A stretch of 64,000 bases of DNA from Vanilla planifolia (taxonomy: Eukaryota; Streptophyta; Magnoliopsida; Asparagales; Orchidaceae), in NCBI GenBank assembly GCA_023846275.1, contig JAIUJO010000148.1:564001-628000 (forward strand), read 5' to 3'. Positions 24,891-39,400 of this stretch are shown piece after piece. Position 1 is the stretch's first letter. Every line of letters starts with the position of its first letter. The notes under the pieces are model-generated. The model saw only the letters and a list, made by a program, of their open reading frames with translations. It was not told where the DNA came from and ran no database searches. The translations under genes and the position numbers were made by a program.

Positions 24891-26365
24891 TCTACACCAC
24901 TATACTCTACTGTACCTGACTCTACTCAACTCTACTCTACCCTACTATATTATACTCTACTATATTGTGCTCTACCCTACTCTTGCCTAACCAAGCCTAA
25001 CCTTATCGAATCTAGCTCTACTCTACCCTGTTATACTATACTCAACTCTATTCTAACCTAGCCTAATCTTGCGTATCGAGCTCTACTGTACTCTACTCAA
25101 CTCTACTCCACATTACTCTATTCTAATGTAGCCTAGCCTACCCTAACCTAGAATAAAATAACCTAGCACTACTTTGCTCTACTCTACTCTCTCTACACAT
25201 CTCTTCTCTAAAATGCTCTACTCTGTATTGCTCTGTTATACTCTTCTACTCTACTCTACTCTTCCTTGTTTTACTCTACCCTATTATGCTCTACTCTGCT
25301 CTCCTCTCCTCTACTCTACTCTACTCTAGGCTAGCCTAACCCAGCCAAACCTAGCTCTACTCCACTCTACTCTACTCCATTTTACCTTACCCTAGCATAC
25401 ACTAGTATAACCCAAGCTAGCCTAGCCTAGCTTAACCAAGCTCTACTCTATTATACTCTACTCTACTATACTCTAACCTAGCTTAAGTTTTTCTATCCAA
25501 GCTCTACTCTACTCTACTCTACTCTAGCCTAACCTAACCTAGCTTTACTCTGCTCTGCTTTACTCTACTATATACTCTAGACTATCTTTGCTTAGCCTAC
25601 CATAGCCTAGCCTAGCTTAGCTTAGCCTAACTTAGCTTATCTTAACTTAACTCCACTCTATCCTACTTTCCTCTCTACTCTACTCTGCTATACTCTACTC
25701 TACTCTGCTCTTCTCTACTCTACTCTACTCTAGCCTAGCAAAACCTAGCTTTACTCTATATTAGTCTATCCTAAGATAACCTAGCCTAGCCCAACCTAGC
25801 CTAGCCTAACAAAGCTCTACTCTATTCTACTAGACTCTACTCTATTATACTCTACCCTACTCTGCTGTACTTTACTCTACTCTTCTCTAACTAAGCCTAG
25901 CTAGCCTAGCCTAGCATAGCTTAAACTAACCTAGCACTATCATGCTTTGCTCTGCTCTGCTCTACTCTACTCTGCTCAACTCTACTTTCCTTTGTTCTCC
26001 TCTACTCTGCCAATGTCTACTCTACTCTCCTATTCTCTACCCTACTCTGCTCCACTCTGCTCTACTCTACTCTACTCTTTTTTATGCAACTTTAATCTAC
26101 TCTAGTCGAGCTTAACCTTACCTACCCTACCATAGCCTAGTCGAGCCTAACCAAACTCTTCTTTATTCTACTCAACCTTACTATATTATACTCTTCTCTA
26201 CTCTACTCTACTTTACTCCAACATAGCCTAACTTAGCTCTATGCCACTCTATAATGCTCTAATTTTCTCTACTCTACTTTTCTCTGCTCTACTATACTAT
26301 GCTTTTCTTTGCTTACTCTGGCCTACTCAACTCTGCTCTGCCCTACTTGGCTCTACTCTGCTCTT

Positions 26366-26430
26366 CTCTTCTCTCCTCTCCTCTCCTCTATTCTACTCTC
26401 CTCTCCTTTACTCTCCTCTCCTCCCCTCTT
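26366..26430 (+). repeat. CTCCT-variant island in the right arm
   Basis: Two runs of CTCCT (about 26371-26388 and 26396-26427) are separated by ATTCTA. It is the same variant class as the other islands and sits inside a long A block. Confidence 0.6.
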
Positions 26431-28028
26431 GTATCCACTACTCTACTCTACTCTACTCTTCTCTACCCTACTCTCTATTATATTCTATCCTACTCTACTC
26501 TACTCTAGCTTTGCTTAGCCTACCCTAATCTAGCTCTACTCTAGCTTAGCCATGCTTAGCCTAGATTAATCTAGCTCTACTATACTCCACTCCACTCAAC
26601 CCTACTCTAGCTTAGCTTACCTTAACCTATCTTAGCTTTGTTATACTCTACTCTGCTCTACTCTACTCTATCCCGTTTTACTCTACTCTGCTCTATATTG
26701 CTTTGCTCTACTCTTCTACTCTACTCTGCTCTACTCCACTCTACTCTACTCTCCTCTCCTCTCCTTTCCACTACTCTACTCTGCTCTACTCTACTCTACA
26801 CTATTCTAGCTTAGCCTAGGCTAGCCTAACCTTGCCTAACCTAGGTCTACTCAATCTTACTCTACTCTACTTTACTCTAGCCATGCCTACCCTACCCTAA
26901 CCTAGCCTAGCCCAGCCTAGTCTAACCTAGCACTATTCTGCTATACTCTACTCAATAACAACCTAGTCAAACCAAGCTCTACCCAACTCTACTCTACTCA
27001 AGCCTAAGCTTTCTTAGCTTAATCTAGCTCTGCTCTACTCTACTATGCTATGATCTGCTCTATGCTTCCATACTTTTCTTTACTATACTCTACTATTCTC
27101 TGCTTTGCTCTGTTTTACTTTACTCTACTCTGTACTCAAGCCTAGCCAAGCTTAGCTAAGCCTATCCTAGCTCTACTCCACTCCACTCTATGCTATTCTA
27201 CATTACTCTACTCTATTTTAATCAACTATACTTTTGCCTAGCCTATGGTAACTAAACATAACCTAGCATAGCCTAACCTAGCTCTACTCTACTCCACCAT
27301 ACTCTACTCTGTGCTACTTTACTTTAAGCTAGCCTAGCCAAGCCTAACTTAGCTATACTCTAATCTACTTTACTCTACTCTATTCTATTCTACTTTACTC
27401 TAACTTAGCCTAGCATAACTAAACACTACTCTACTCTACTCTATTCTAGCTCAACATAGCCAAGCTAACCTTGCCTATCCCAACATAACCTAAACTAGCT
27501 CTGCTATGTTCTTCTCTTCACTGCTCTGCTCAAATCTACTCTACTCTGCTCTTTTCTGCTTTATTCTACTTTGTTATGCTCTATACTACTCTACTCTTCT
27601 CTAGCCTAACCAAACCTAACCTAGCTCTCTGCTACTATACTCTACTCTATGCTACTCTACATAGCTTAACCTAACTTAACCTAACCTAGCAAAGCCTAGC
27701 CTAGCCTAACAAAGCTCTACTCTACTCTACTCTACTATACTATACTCTATTATACTCTACTATACTCTAATCAACTCTACTCTATTCTAATCAATTAAAA
27801 GCTTGCCTAACCTAGCTTAGTTTAGCTCTACTCCACTCTAGCCTAGCATAGCTTAGCCTAGCTTAACCTAGCTCTGCTCTGCTTTGCTCTACTTTTCTCT
27901 TCATTACTCTACTCTATTATGCTATTTTCTACCGTACTCTAGCCTAACCTTAGCTAGCCTAGCCTAACTTGACCTAGCTCTACTATACTCTACTCAACTC
28001 TAGCTTAGCCTAACCTAGCCTTTCCTAG

Positions 28029-28053
28029 CCTAACCTAACCTAACCTAACCTAG
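28029..28053 (+). repeat. Short (CCTAA)n run inside a B block
   Basis: Four consecutive CCTAA units are followed by CCTAG. This is (TTAGG)4 on the other strand, one of the longest such runs I saw. A similar one lies at about 52440-52458 and another, on the opposite strand, at about 1252-1270. It is B-unit sequence, not a telomere. Confidence 0.7.
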
Positions 28054-28784
28054 CCTAACCTAGCTCTACTATACTCCACTCTACTCTACTATATTATACT
28101 CTACACTATTGTACTCTACTCTACTCTACTCTATCCACCCCACTCTAATCTAACCAGCTCTACTTTACTCTACTATTCTCTAGCCTAGACTAGCCAAGTA
28201 CTACTCCACTCTAATCCACTATACTTTATTCTACTCCATTCTTCTCTACACTACTCAACTTAATAATATTTTAGCCTAGCATTTACTCTACTTTAGTCTA
28301 GTCTATTTTACTCTAACCTAACACAGCCTTGCCTAATCTAGCTCTGCTCTACTTTAAGCTACTGTACTCTAGGTTACCTTAGCCTAGCCTAGTTGATATG
28401 AGCTCTATTGTACCCTACCCTACTCTGCACTAGCCAAGCCTACCCTAGCTTAAGCTAACTTAGCTATACTCTACTAAACTCTACTCTAACCTAGGCTAGC
28501 CTAACTTACTATAACCTAGCTCTACTATACTCTACTCTACTCTACTTATTCTACTCTTTTCTACTTCACTCTAACCTAGCATAGCCTAGCCTAACCTAGC
28601 TCTACTCAACTCTACTTTGCTCCGCTCTACTCAGCTCTACATTTCTCTACTCTACTCCCCTCTCCTCTACTCTACTAAGGTCTACTCTGCTCTACTCTTC
28701 TTTGCTCTGCCTACTATATGCTGCTCTACTCTTCTTTGTTATGCTATGCTCTACTCTACTCTGCTCGATTATCTTATTCACAGC

Positions 28785-28838
28785 TCTCCTCTCCTCTACT
28801 CTCCTCTCCACTCCTCTCTTCTACTCTCCTCTACTCTA
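28785..28838 (+). repeat. CTCCT-variant island with 10-bp CTCCTCTACT alternation
   Basis: CTCTCCTCTCCTCTACTCTCCTCTCCACTCC-like units alternate CTCCT with CTACT. The tract immediately precedes ordinary CTCTA units and lies about 65 bp upstream of the 35-bp repeat at 28901. Confidence 0.5.
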
Positions 28839-28900
28839 CTCTATTATAGTCTAGTCTACTCTACTCTACTTTAATCTACTCAACTCTATTCTACTCTATC

Positions 28901-28988
28901 CAACTCTACTCTACCCTTCTGTACTCGAGTCTACTCAACTCTACTCTACCCTTCTATACTCGACTCTACTCAACTCTACTCTACCCTT
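28901..28988 (+). repeat. 35-bp higher-order tandem repeat, two full copies and a partial third
   Basis: CAACTCTACTCTACCCTT begins at 28901, 28936 and 28971, exactly 35 bp (seven pentamers) apart. The first two copies continue with CT, G or A, then TACTCGA(G/C)TCTACT. The CTCGA variant is uncommon in this array, which makes the duplication recognisable above the background periodicity. Confidence 0.85.
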
Positions 28989-31900
28989 GCCTAACCTAGC
29001 CTATTCTAGCTCTACTCTACTCTACTATAGCCTTGCCAACCCTAACCTTGCTCTACTCTACTTCACTCTACTTTACACTACTCTACTCGACTCTACCCGA
29101 CTCCACTTAATCTTAACCTCATTTATTCTAGCTTAGCTTAGCCTAATCTTGCTCAACTCTACTATGCCCTGCTCTGCACTACTCTACTATACTTTACACT
29201 ACACAGTTCTACTCTACTATACTTCATTCTTCTCTACTCTACTCTACTCTACTCTTCTACTCTACTTTGCTCTGCTCTACTCTACTCAGTTTTGCTCTCC
29301 TCTACTCACATCAAATCTACTCTATTCCACTCTACTCTACTCTATCCTAATCTACTCTACCCTTCTCTAATCTAAATTATAGTACCCTACTCTACTCAAC
29401 TCTACTCTACTATACTTTACTCTAGCCTAGCCTAACGTAACAAATTCTAACCAAGCTTTTCTCCACTTTATTATACACTACTCCACTCTATTCTACTCTA
29501 CTCTGCTCTAGCTTTCCATAGCCTAACCTACCTCTACTTTGCACTGCTCTACTCTGCTCTTCTCTACTATACTATGCTATGCTCTGCTCTGCTACACTAT
29601 AATCTACTTTGCTCTACTTTATAATGCTCTACTGTTTTTTGCTCTCCTCTACTCAGCTCTGCTCTGCTCTGCTCTGTACTACTCTTCTACTCAACTCTAC
29701 TCTACTCGACACTACTCTAGCCTCACCTAGCCTAACCTAACCGAGCTCTACTCTATTCTACTCCATTAAACTCTCCTCGGCTCTAGCCTAGGCTAACCTA
29801 GCCTAGCTATGCTAGCCTAACCTAGCTCTACTCTGTTCTTCTCTACTCTGCTCTACTCTACTCTACTTTTTTCTCTACTTTGCTCTACTCTACTATATTT
29901 TAGCAAAGCCTAGCCTAACCTAACCTAGCTTTACTCAACTCAACTCTACTCTACTTTAGCTAGCCTAACCTAGCTTAGCCTAACCTAGATTAGCTTAACC
30001 TAGCTCTACACTATTATACTCAACTCTACTCTTCTCTTCTCTACTCTACTATGCTCTACTCCACTCTACTCTATTCTACTCTACTCTAACCTAGCCTAGC
30101 TTTGCCTTACATAGTTCTACTCTACTCTTCTCTACTATATTCTTTTTTGCTCTGTTATACTCTATTCTTCTCTACATTGCTCTGCTTTGCCCTACTTTAC
30201 TACACTCTACTCTACTCTACCCTACTCTAGCCTTGCCTAGCCTAGACTAACCTAACTAATGTCAACTCTCTTATACTCTACTCTACTATATTCTACCATA
30301 CTTTACTCCACCCTCGCCTAACCTAGCTTAATCTTGCTCTACTCTACCAAACTTCACTCTACTCCACTACACTCTACTCAACTCTACTCTACTCTCTACT
30401 CTACTCTACTCTAACTAGCCTAGCTTAGCCCAGCCAAACCTAGCTCTACTCTACTCTACTCTAGCCTAGGTTGGCCTAGCTTAGCCTAGCCTTTCCTAGC
30501 TTGGCCTAGCATAGCATAACCTAACTCTACTCAGTTCTACTCTGCTCTTCTCTACTCTACTTTGCTCTACTCTACCTATTCAACTCTACTCAACTATACT
30601 CTAGTCTAGCCTTGCCTAACCTAGCTTGACTCTATTCTACTCTACTCTACTCTATTCTAGCCTAGCCTAGCCTAGCTTTACCTAGCCTAACCTCGCTCTA
30701 CTCTACTCTACCCTTCTCTACTCTACTTTACTCTACTCAACTCTACTCTACTCTAACCTAGCTTAGCTTAGCTTAATCTAGCCTTACTCTACTCTACTCT
30801 ACTCTCGCCAAGAATAGCCTAGCCTTGCCTATCATAGCCTAGCCAAACCTTGCTCTACTCTACTCTTCTCTACTTTTATCTACCTTATTCCACTCTAGTC
30901 TGCCCTACTCTTCTCTACTCTTCTCAGCTTTACTCTGCTCTCCACTAGTCTACTTTCTTTACTCTAACCTAGCTTAGCCTAGCCTAACCTTACTGTACTT
31001 TACTCTACTCTACTCTAGCCTAGCTTGGCCTAGCCAAGCCTAAACTTGCTCTACTCTACAATGCTCTACTCTACTCTGCTTTGCTCTACTCTACTCTACT
31101 CCACTCAACTCTACTCTACTCTACTCTTCTTTGTTCTACTTTGCTCTTCTCTCCTCTATTCTGCTCCACTCTACTCAACCCTAGCCTAACCTAGCCTTGC
31201 CTAGCTTGACCTAACATAGCTCTACTCTACTCTACTCCACTTTAGTCTAATCTACTCTACTCTACTCTACTTTTCTTTATTATACCATGCACTACTCTGC
31301 TTTACTCTATGTAGCTTTACTCTACTCTACTCTACTCTAACCTAGCCTAACCTAGCTTAGCCTAGCATAGGTTAACTTAACCTAGTTTTACTATGCTCTA
31401 ATAACCTCTACTCTAGTTTTCTCTGCTCTACTCTGCTCTATTCTGCTCTACCTTGCTCAGCTCTTCTCTTTTCTACTCAACTCTACTCTGCTCTGCTCTA
31501 CTCATCTCTACTCTATTATAACGTAGACTAGCTTAGACTAACCTAGCCTAACCAAGCACTACTTTCTCTAATCATCTCTACTCTACTCTACTATACTCTA
31601 TTCTAGCCCACCTTAACCAAACCTACCCTACTCTAGCCTAACTTAGCCTAGCCTAACCTAACATAATTCTACTCTACTTCACTCTACTCTACTATACTCT
31701 ACTCTACTCTACTCTATTCTAACCTAACCTAGCTTAGCCTAGCCAATCTTAGGTCTACTTTGCCCTACTCTACTCTAGCCTAGACTAGCCTAACCTGAAC
31801 TAGCTCTACTCTACTCTACTCTACTCTATTGTACTCGACTCTCCTTTGCACTACTCTGCTCTTCTCTGTTCTGCTTTCATCTTCTCTCTTCTACTCTACT

Positions 31901-34900
31901 CAGCTCAGCTCTGCTCTTCTCTACTCTATCGTGCTATACTCTACTCTAATCTGCTATGTTGTACTCTTTCCTATTGTACTTTACTCTACATTACTCTACT
32001 ATACCCTAGTCTACTCTAACCTAGTTTACCCTAACCCAAACTTGCCTAGCCTAACCAAGCTCTACTCCACTCTACCTTACTCTACTCTTTCTTACCTTAG
32101 CCTAACCTAGCTCTGCTCTACTATACTCAACTCTTTTTCACTCTACTCTACTCTGCTCTACTATACTCTACTCTTCTCTACCCTGCTCTGCTCTACTCTA
32201 CTCTATTAAAAACTACTTTACTCTGCTCTACTCTATTGTGCTATGTTGTACTCAACTCTAGTTTAGCCAAGCCTAACCTAGCTCTACCCTACTCTACTCT
32301 ACTCTAACCTTGCCAAGCCTAGCCTACCAAAGCCTAAACTAGCCAAGCCTAACTTAGCTCTACTCTACTCTAATCTATTATACTATGCTATAATCTATTA
32401 CGCTTTGATCTACTCTACTGTAGCCTAGCCTAGCCTATCCTAGCCAAACATACCTAGCCTAGCCAACCTTACCCTAGCATAGTCTAGCTTAGCTTATCCT
32501 AAACTTGCTCTACTCTACTCTACTCTAAACTACTCTACTCTACTCAACCCTACTCTACTCCACTCTACTCTACTATGCTAAACTTTTTCCTAACTAACAT
32601 AACCTAGCCTGGCCTAATATAGCTCTTCTCTACACTACTCAAGCTTAGCCTAGCCTTGTCTAACATAGCTTTGCTATGCTCTACTCTACTCTGCTCTTCT
32701 TTGCTCTACTATACTCTACTCTACTCTTCTCTACTTTGCTCTGCTCTACTCTACTCTACTTAAGCCTAGCCTAGCACAACCCTAACCTAGTCTAACATTG
32801 CTCTACTCTTCTCCACTCTACCCTAGCCTAGCACAGTTTAACCTAGCTTATCCTCGCCTAGCCTAACATAGTCTATTATACTCTACACCCTATTCTACTC
32901 TACTCTAACCTAGCCTAGCTTAGCTTAACCTTGCTCTATTCTTCTCTACTCTACTCTACTTTATCCTACTCTAGCCTACCCTAGCCTAGCTTAACCTAGA
33001 TTAACCTACCTCTATTAGGCTCTACTTTGCTCTGCTCTTCTCTACTATGCTTTACTAACTCTACTATGCTCTACTTTGCTCTACTCTATTCTATTCTGCT
33101 CTTCTCTACTCTACTCTACTCTTTTATACCCTAGCCTAACTGAGCTCAACTCTACTCTACTCTGCTCTGCTCTAACCTAGCCTAGCCTAGCCTAGAGTAA
33201 CCCAGCATAGCTCTACTCTATTATATTGTACTCTACTCTACTATACTAGACACTAACTTACCTCTGCTCTGCTCTGCTCTACTCTATTATACTCTGCTCT
33301 ATTTTGCTCTACTCTACTCTACTCTGCTCTGCTCTTCGCCACTCTACTCTTCTCTATTATACTCTATTATACTCTAGCCTAGCCTATACTAACCTTGCTC
33401 TACTCTACTCTACATTACTCTACTCTACTCTGCTATACTTAGTTCTACTCTTCTCTACTCTACTTTACTGTACTTGACTCTATTATAACCAAGCCTAGCC
33501 TAGCCTAGCCAAGCCCAACCTAGCTCAAATCTACACTTCTCTAGCTTAGCCTAACCTAGCCTAGCCTAGCCTTCTCTAGCTCCACTCTACTCTACTGTAC
33601 TCAACTCTATGCTACTGTGCTATGCTAAGCTCTACTCTACTCTACTCTATGTTGCCCTATTCTACTATGCTCTTATCTATACTACCCTACTCTACTCTAC
33701 TCTACTCTGTTGTGCTCTATCCTAGCCTAGCCTAACCTAGCTTTACTCTACTTTCTCAACTATACTCAAGTTAACTCTACTCTACTCTACTCTACTCTAC
33801 TCTACTCAATTCTACTCTAGTATTGCCTAGCCTACCCTAGCCTAACCTAGCTCTCCTCTACTCTACTCTATTCTACTCAAGCCTAACATAGCCTAGATTG
33901 GTGTAGAATAGCCTAACCTACCTATGGTCTTCTCTACTCTACCCCACTCTGCTACGCTTTACTCTACAATATGCTACTCTTCTCTGCTCTATTATATATT
34001 ACTCTGCTCTACTCTTCTACTTTGCTTTGCTCTACTTCGCTTTGCTTTGCTCTGTTCTACTCTTCACTCCTCTCCTTTACACTATTTTGCTCTACTCAAC
34101 TCAACTCTACTCTACTTTACTCTATTCTACTCTACTCAACTCCACTCTACTCTATTTTACTCTACTCTATTCTATTATTCTCTACTCTACTCTAGCCTAA
34201 CCTAGCCTAATCAAGCTCTACTCTACTCTACTCTAGTCTAGGCTATCATAGCCTAACATGCCCTATCCTAAGCTAACCTAACCTTGCTTTACTCTACTAT
34301 ACTCCACTCTAATGTAGCATTACCTAGCCTAACCAAGCTCTACTCTACTCTACTATACTAAAGCCTTGCCTTGCTAAGCCTACCCTAGCCATGCCTAGCC
34401 TAGACTAATTTAGCCTAACATAACTCGGCTATAGTCTGCTTTGCTTTGCTATGCTTTTCTCTGCTCTGCTCTGCACTACTCCACTTTGCTCTACTCTACC
34501 TTAATCTTTACTCTAGCCTAGCCTTGCTAAGCCTAGCTTAACCAAGCTCTACTCTACTCTACTCTAGCCTAGCCTAACTTAGCCTACCTAGCCTAGCTCT
34601 ACTCTACTCTAATCTACTCCACTCTACTCTACTCTACTAAGCTCTACTCTACTCTACTCTAACCTGACCTAGCCTATCTTTGCTTAACCTAGCTTAGCAT
34701 AACCTAGCTAAGCCAACTTAGCTCTACTTTGCTTTATTTTGCTATGTTCTACTCTGTTATTCTTTGATCCACTCTACTCTATATTGCTCTGCTCTGCTCT
34801 ATTCTTCTCTACTCTGCACCACTCTACTCTACATTACTCAATCCTAGCCTAGCTTAACCTAACCTAGCCTTGCCTAAGTTAGCTCTACTTTACTCTACTC

Positions 34901-36340
34901 TACTCGAGCCTAGACCAGCCTAGTCTAACCTAGCATAGCCTAACCTAGCTCTACTCTACTCTACTCTATTATATTATATTATACTACACTCTACTCTAAT
35001 CTATATTACTCTACTCTACTCTACTCAACTCTATTCTACTCTACTCTACTCCAACCTAGCTTAGCCTAATCTAGCTCTACTCTGCTCTACTCTACTGTAC
35101 TATGCTTTAGCTTATCCATGCTTAACATAGCCTACCCTAACCTACCCTAGCCTAACCTAGTTCTACTCTACTCTACTCTACCCCACCCTACTCTACTCGA
35201 CTTTATTCTATTATAATCTAGCCTACCCTTGCCAAGCCTAACAAAGCTCTACTCTACTCTACTCCATCGTACTTTAGCCTAGCTTTGCCTAGCCTAGCCT
35301 AGCTTAGACTAGTTTAGCCTAAACTAGCTCTACTCTGCTCTACTCTACTATACTCTACTCCACTATGCTCTTCTCTACTCTACCCTACTCTTTTTTGCTC
35401 TACACTACTCTACTCTATTCTACTCTAATCTTTACTCTAGCTTAGCTTAGCTTTGCCTAGCCTAACCTACTTCTAGTGTACCCTACTCTACTCTACTCTA
35501 CTCTAATCTCTCTAGCCTATCATAGCCTACCATAGCCTAGCCTAGCTTAGCCATACCTAATACAGCTCTACTCTACTCAACTCTAACATAGTCGAGCTTA
35601 GCCTTGCTTAACCTAGTCTAGCCTTACATAAGCTAGCCTAACTTAGCTCTACTCTGCTCTACTTTGCCGTACTCTACTCTACTCTACTCTATTCTGCTCT
35701 ACTATACTCTTCTTTGCTCTACTTTGCTATGCTCTGCTCTACTCTACTCTACTCTAGCCTAGCCTAGCTTAGCTTAACCTAGCATTGCCTAACCTAGCTC
35801 TACTCTACTCTACACTACTCTATTCTTGCCAATACTAATCTACCAGAGCCTAGCCTAACTTAGCCCAACCAAACTTAGCTCTACACTACTCACTCTACCC
35901 TACTCTACTCTCCTTCACTCTACTCTACTCTATTCTAACCTAGCCTAGCTTAGCGGACCCTAGCCTAGCCGAACCGAACCTAGCTCGAATCTACTTTACT
36001 CCGCTCTACCCTAGTCTCACTTAGCCTACTCTAGCAAATCCTTACACAGCTCTACTCTACTCTACTTTATTATGCTCTACCCACTATACTCTACTCTACT
36101 CTAACCTAGCCTAGCCTAGCCTAACCTAGCCTTGCTCTACTCTGTCCTACTCCACTATGCTCTACTGTATGTATTCTATATTTCTCTACTCTACTCTACT
36201 GTCTTCTACTGCATTATGCTTTTCTCTACTCAACTTTGGTCTACTCTATTTTTTTCTTCACTGCTTTGCTATGCTCTACTCTACTATATTCTGCTCTGCT
36301 CTACTCAACTCTGTTATGTCTGCTTGGCTATGCTCTTCTC

Positions 36341-36380
36341 TCCTCTCCTCTCCTCTCCTCTCCTCTCATCATCTCTCCTC
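36341..36380 (+). repeat. CTCCT-variant island
   Basis: About five perfect TCCTC units, then TCATCATC, then TCTCCTC, give a nearly pure-pyrimidine tract. It precedes one of the longest perfect CTCTA runs in the window. Confidence 0.65.
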
Positions 36381-36415
36381 TACTCTACACTACTCTACTC
36401 TACTCTACTCTACTT

Positions 36416-36475
36416 TACTCTACTCTACTCTACTCTACTCTACTCTACTCTACTCTACTCTTCTCTTCTCTTCTC
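36416..36475 (+). repeat. Perfect TACTC run (nine units) then three TTCTC units
   Basis: From 36416 to 36460 the pentamer TACTC repeats nine times without a mismatch. It is then replaced by exactly three TTCTC units to 36475 before ordinary units resume. Perfect runs this long are rare here, so this looks like recent local homogenisation. Confidence 0.8.
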
Positions 36476-39400
36476 TACTCTACTCTACTCTATTCTACTC
36501 TACTCTACCCTACTACATTATAGTCAAGGCTAAACTAGCCTAGCCAAGCCTAATCTTGCTCTACTCTACTCTATCCTTCTCTAGCATAGCTAGCCTAGCC
36601 TACCCTAGCATACCATAACCTACTCTAGCTCTACTCTTCTTTACTCTCTTCTACTGTACTATGCTCTACTCTACTCTAGCCTAGCCTCGCCTAGCCTACC
36701 CTAACTTAACTTAGCTCTACTCTGCTCTGCTGTGCTCTGCTCTACTCTAATCTGTTTCACTCTACTATACCTTGCTTTGCTATGCTTTACCCTAATCTTC
36801 TCTGCTCTGCTCTACTCTACTCTACTCTACTTTGACCTAGTCTGGCTTAGCCTAACTTAGCCTAGACTAGCTCTAGTGTACTCTACTCTACTATACTATA
36901 CTTTAATCTATTGCATAGCTTAGCATACCCAAGGCAAGTGTAGCTTCACTCAACCAAACTTAGCTTACTCGATTATGCTCTACTTGGCTGTGGTCTGCTC
37001 TTCTCTCCTCTTCTCCATTCTCGCACCACTCCTCTACTCTACTCTACTCTACTCTTCTCTACTCTACTCTTCTCTACTCTATTCTACTCTACTCTGCTCT
37101 ATTCTACTCCATTATACTCTACAATACATAAGTATAACCTCGCCTAGCCTAGCCTAATCTTGCTCTATTATACCTTACTCTACTCTTCTCTAGCCTAGCC
37201 CAACCTAGCATACCCTAGCCTACCCTAACCTACACAACTATACTCAACTCTACTCTAGCCTAGCCTCGCCTAGCCTACCCTAGCCAAACCTTACTTTAGT
37301 CTGCTCTAATCTTCCAAGCTCTTCTCTGCTCTCCTCTGCATTACTCTACTCTACTTTGCTTTCCTCTCCTCTCCTCTCCTCAACTCCACTCAACTCTGCT
37401 ATGCTCTATCCTACTCTATTCTACTCTACTGTACTCTACTCTACTCTACTCCAACCCAACCTAGCATAGCCTAGCATAGCATAACTTAGCTCTACTCTAC
37501 TTTAATCTACTCTACACTAATATATTCTTACCTAGCTTTGCCTGGCTTAGCTTAGCCTAACCTAACCAACCTTTACTCACCATAATCTAATCTACTATAT
37601 TCAACTTTATTTTACATTATTCAACTCTAATCTACTCTAGCCTTGCCTAGCCTAGCCTTGCCTTGCCTAGCCTAGCCCAGCCTAGCCTAACATTGCTGTA
37701 CTCTACCCTACTCTACTTTATTATGCTATGCTCTACTTTGCTCTTCTCTGCTCTACTCTACTCTACTCTACCAAGCTCTACTTTGCTTTACTCTTTTCTA
37801 GTTTGCATTATGTCCTAGCCTTGCCTAACCTAGCTCTCAACTACTCTACACTACACTTTTCTACTCTACTCTAGGCTAGCTTAGGCTAGCCAATAGTAGT
37901 TTAACCTTGCTTAGCTTAGCATAGCCTAATTGAGTTTTGCTCTAATCTACTCTACTCTACCATGTTATACTCTACCCTACTCAAACCTAGCTTAGCCTAA
38001 CCTTGCCTAACCTAAGCCAGCCTAGCCTAACTTAGCTCTTTTTTCTACTCTACCCTACTCTGCCCCACTCTACTCTACTCTACTCATCTCAACTATGCTC
38101 TGTTTACCCACCTCTTCTCTACTCTGCTCTACTCTTCACTGTTTTGCTCTACTTTTTTTTTCTACACTACTCTAATCTACTCTAGCCTAGCCTAGCCTAA
38201 CCTATCCTAGCTCTACTCTACTCTAGTTTAATCAACTCTACTCTACTCTACTCTATTTTACTCTAGCCTAGCCTAGCTTAGCTCAGCCAAACATAGCTCT
38301 ATTCTACCATACTCTACCCTACTCGACTCTACTCTACTCTACTTTACTCTAAACTACTCTACTCAACCTCACTCTGCTCTACTCTACTCTACTATACTCT
38401 ACTCCACTCTACACTAACCTAGCCTAATATAGCTCTATTGACTCTACTCTACTCTACTATTCTCTACACTGCTCTACTTTACTCTACTCTAATCTAGCTT
38501 AGCCTAGCCAAGCTAGCCTAACCTAACTCTACTCTACTCTACTCTTCTCTACTTTTCTCTACTTTTGCTCTGCTTTTCTCTGCTCTACTCTACACTACTC
38601 TACTTTACTCTGCTCTGCTCTACTCTTCTCCACTCTACTTATCTCTACTCTACTCTACTATATTCCACTCTATTCTACTCAATTATACTCTACTCAATTC
38701 TAATTTACTCTACTCTAATCTACTATAGGCTTGCTAAGCCTAGCCTAACCCAACTCTACTCTACTCTACTCTTTCCTAGCCGAACCTAACCTTTCCTAAC
38801 CTAACCTATCTCAACTATACTCTACTCAACTCTATTCTACTCTACTTTACTCTAGCTTAGCCTAGCTTAACCTAGCTCCACTATGCTCAACTGTGCTCTA
38901 CTCTTCCTCTTCTCTACTCTACTCTACTCTACTCTACTATATTCTACACCACTCTATTGTAACCTAGCCTAGTCTAGCCTAACCTCACCAACCCAAATGT
39001 AGCTTTACTCTACTCTACTATTATACTCTAGCTTAGCCTATCCTAACCTTGCCTAGCCAATCTTAACCTAACCTAGCTCAGCTCTACTGTACTCTTGCTT
39101 AGCCTAGCCTAATTAAGCTTAGCCTAGCTTAACCTAGCTCATATCTTCTTTGCTCTGCTCTGCTCTACTTTGCTCTACTTTGTACTGCTTTGTTCTACTC
39201 TGCTATACTCTCACCTCTCTTCCATTATAATCTACTTTACTATGCTCTACCCTATACTACTCTACTCTACTCTACTATACACTATTATACTCTACTCTAC
39301 TCTCACCTAGCCTAGCCTCACTAGCCTAACCAAGCTCTACTCTGCTCTACTATACTCTAGCCTAGCTAGCTTATCCAATCATAGCTCTGCTCTGCTCTAC

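Noticed and set aside
28029-28053. TTAGG runs resembling the arthropod telomere repeat
   Set aside because: Runs reach only about four units and are always mixed with CTAGG within B blocks. They flip with the satellite at 22.4 kb, and the LTR looks plant-like. Best explained as B-unit variants.
36132-36543. Longest right-arm open frames (133 and 128 codons) as a possible repetitive membrane protein
   Set aside because: They coincide with an A block low in B units, so the lack of stops is expected. Three overlapping frames are equally open.
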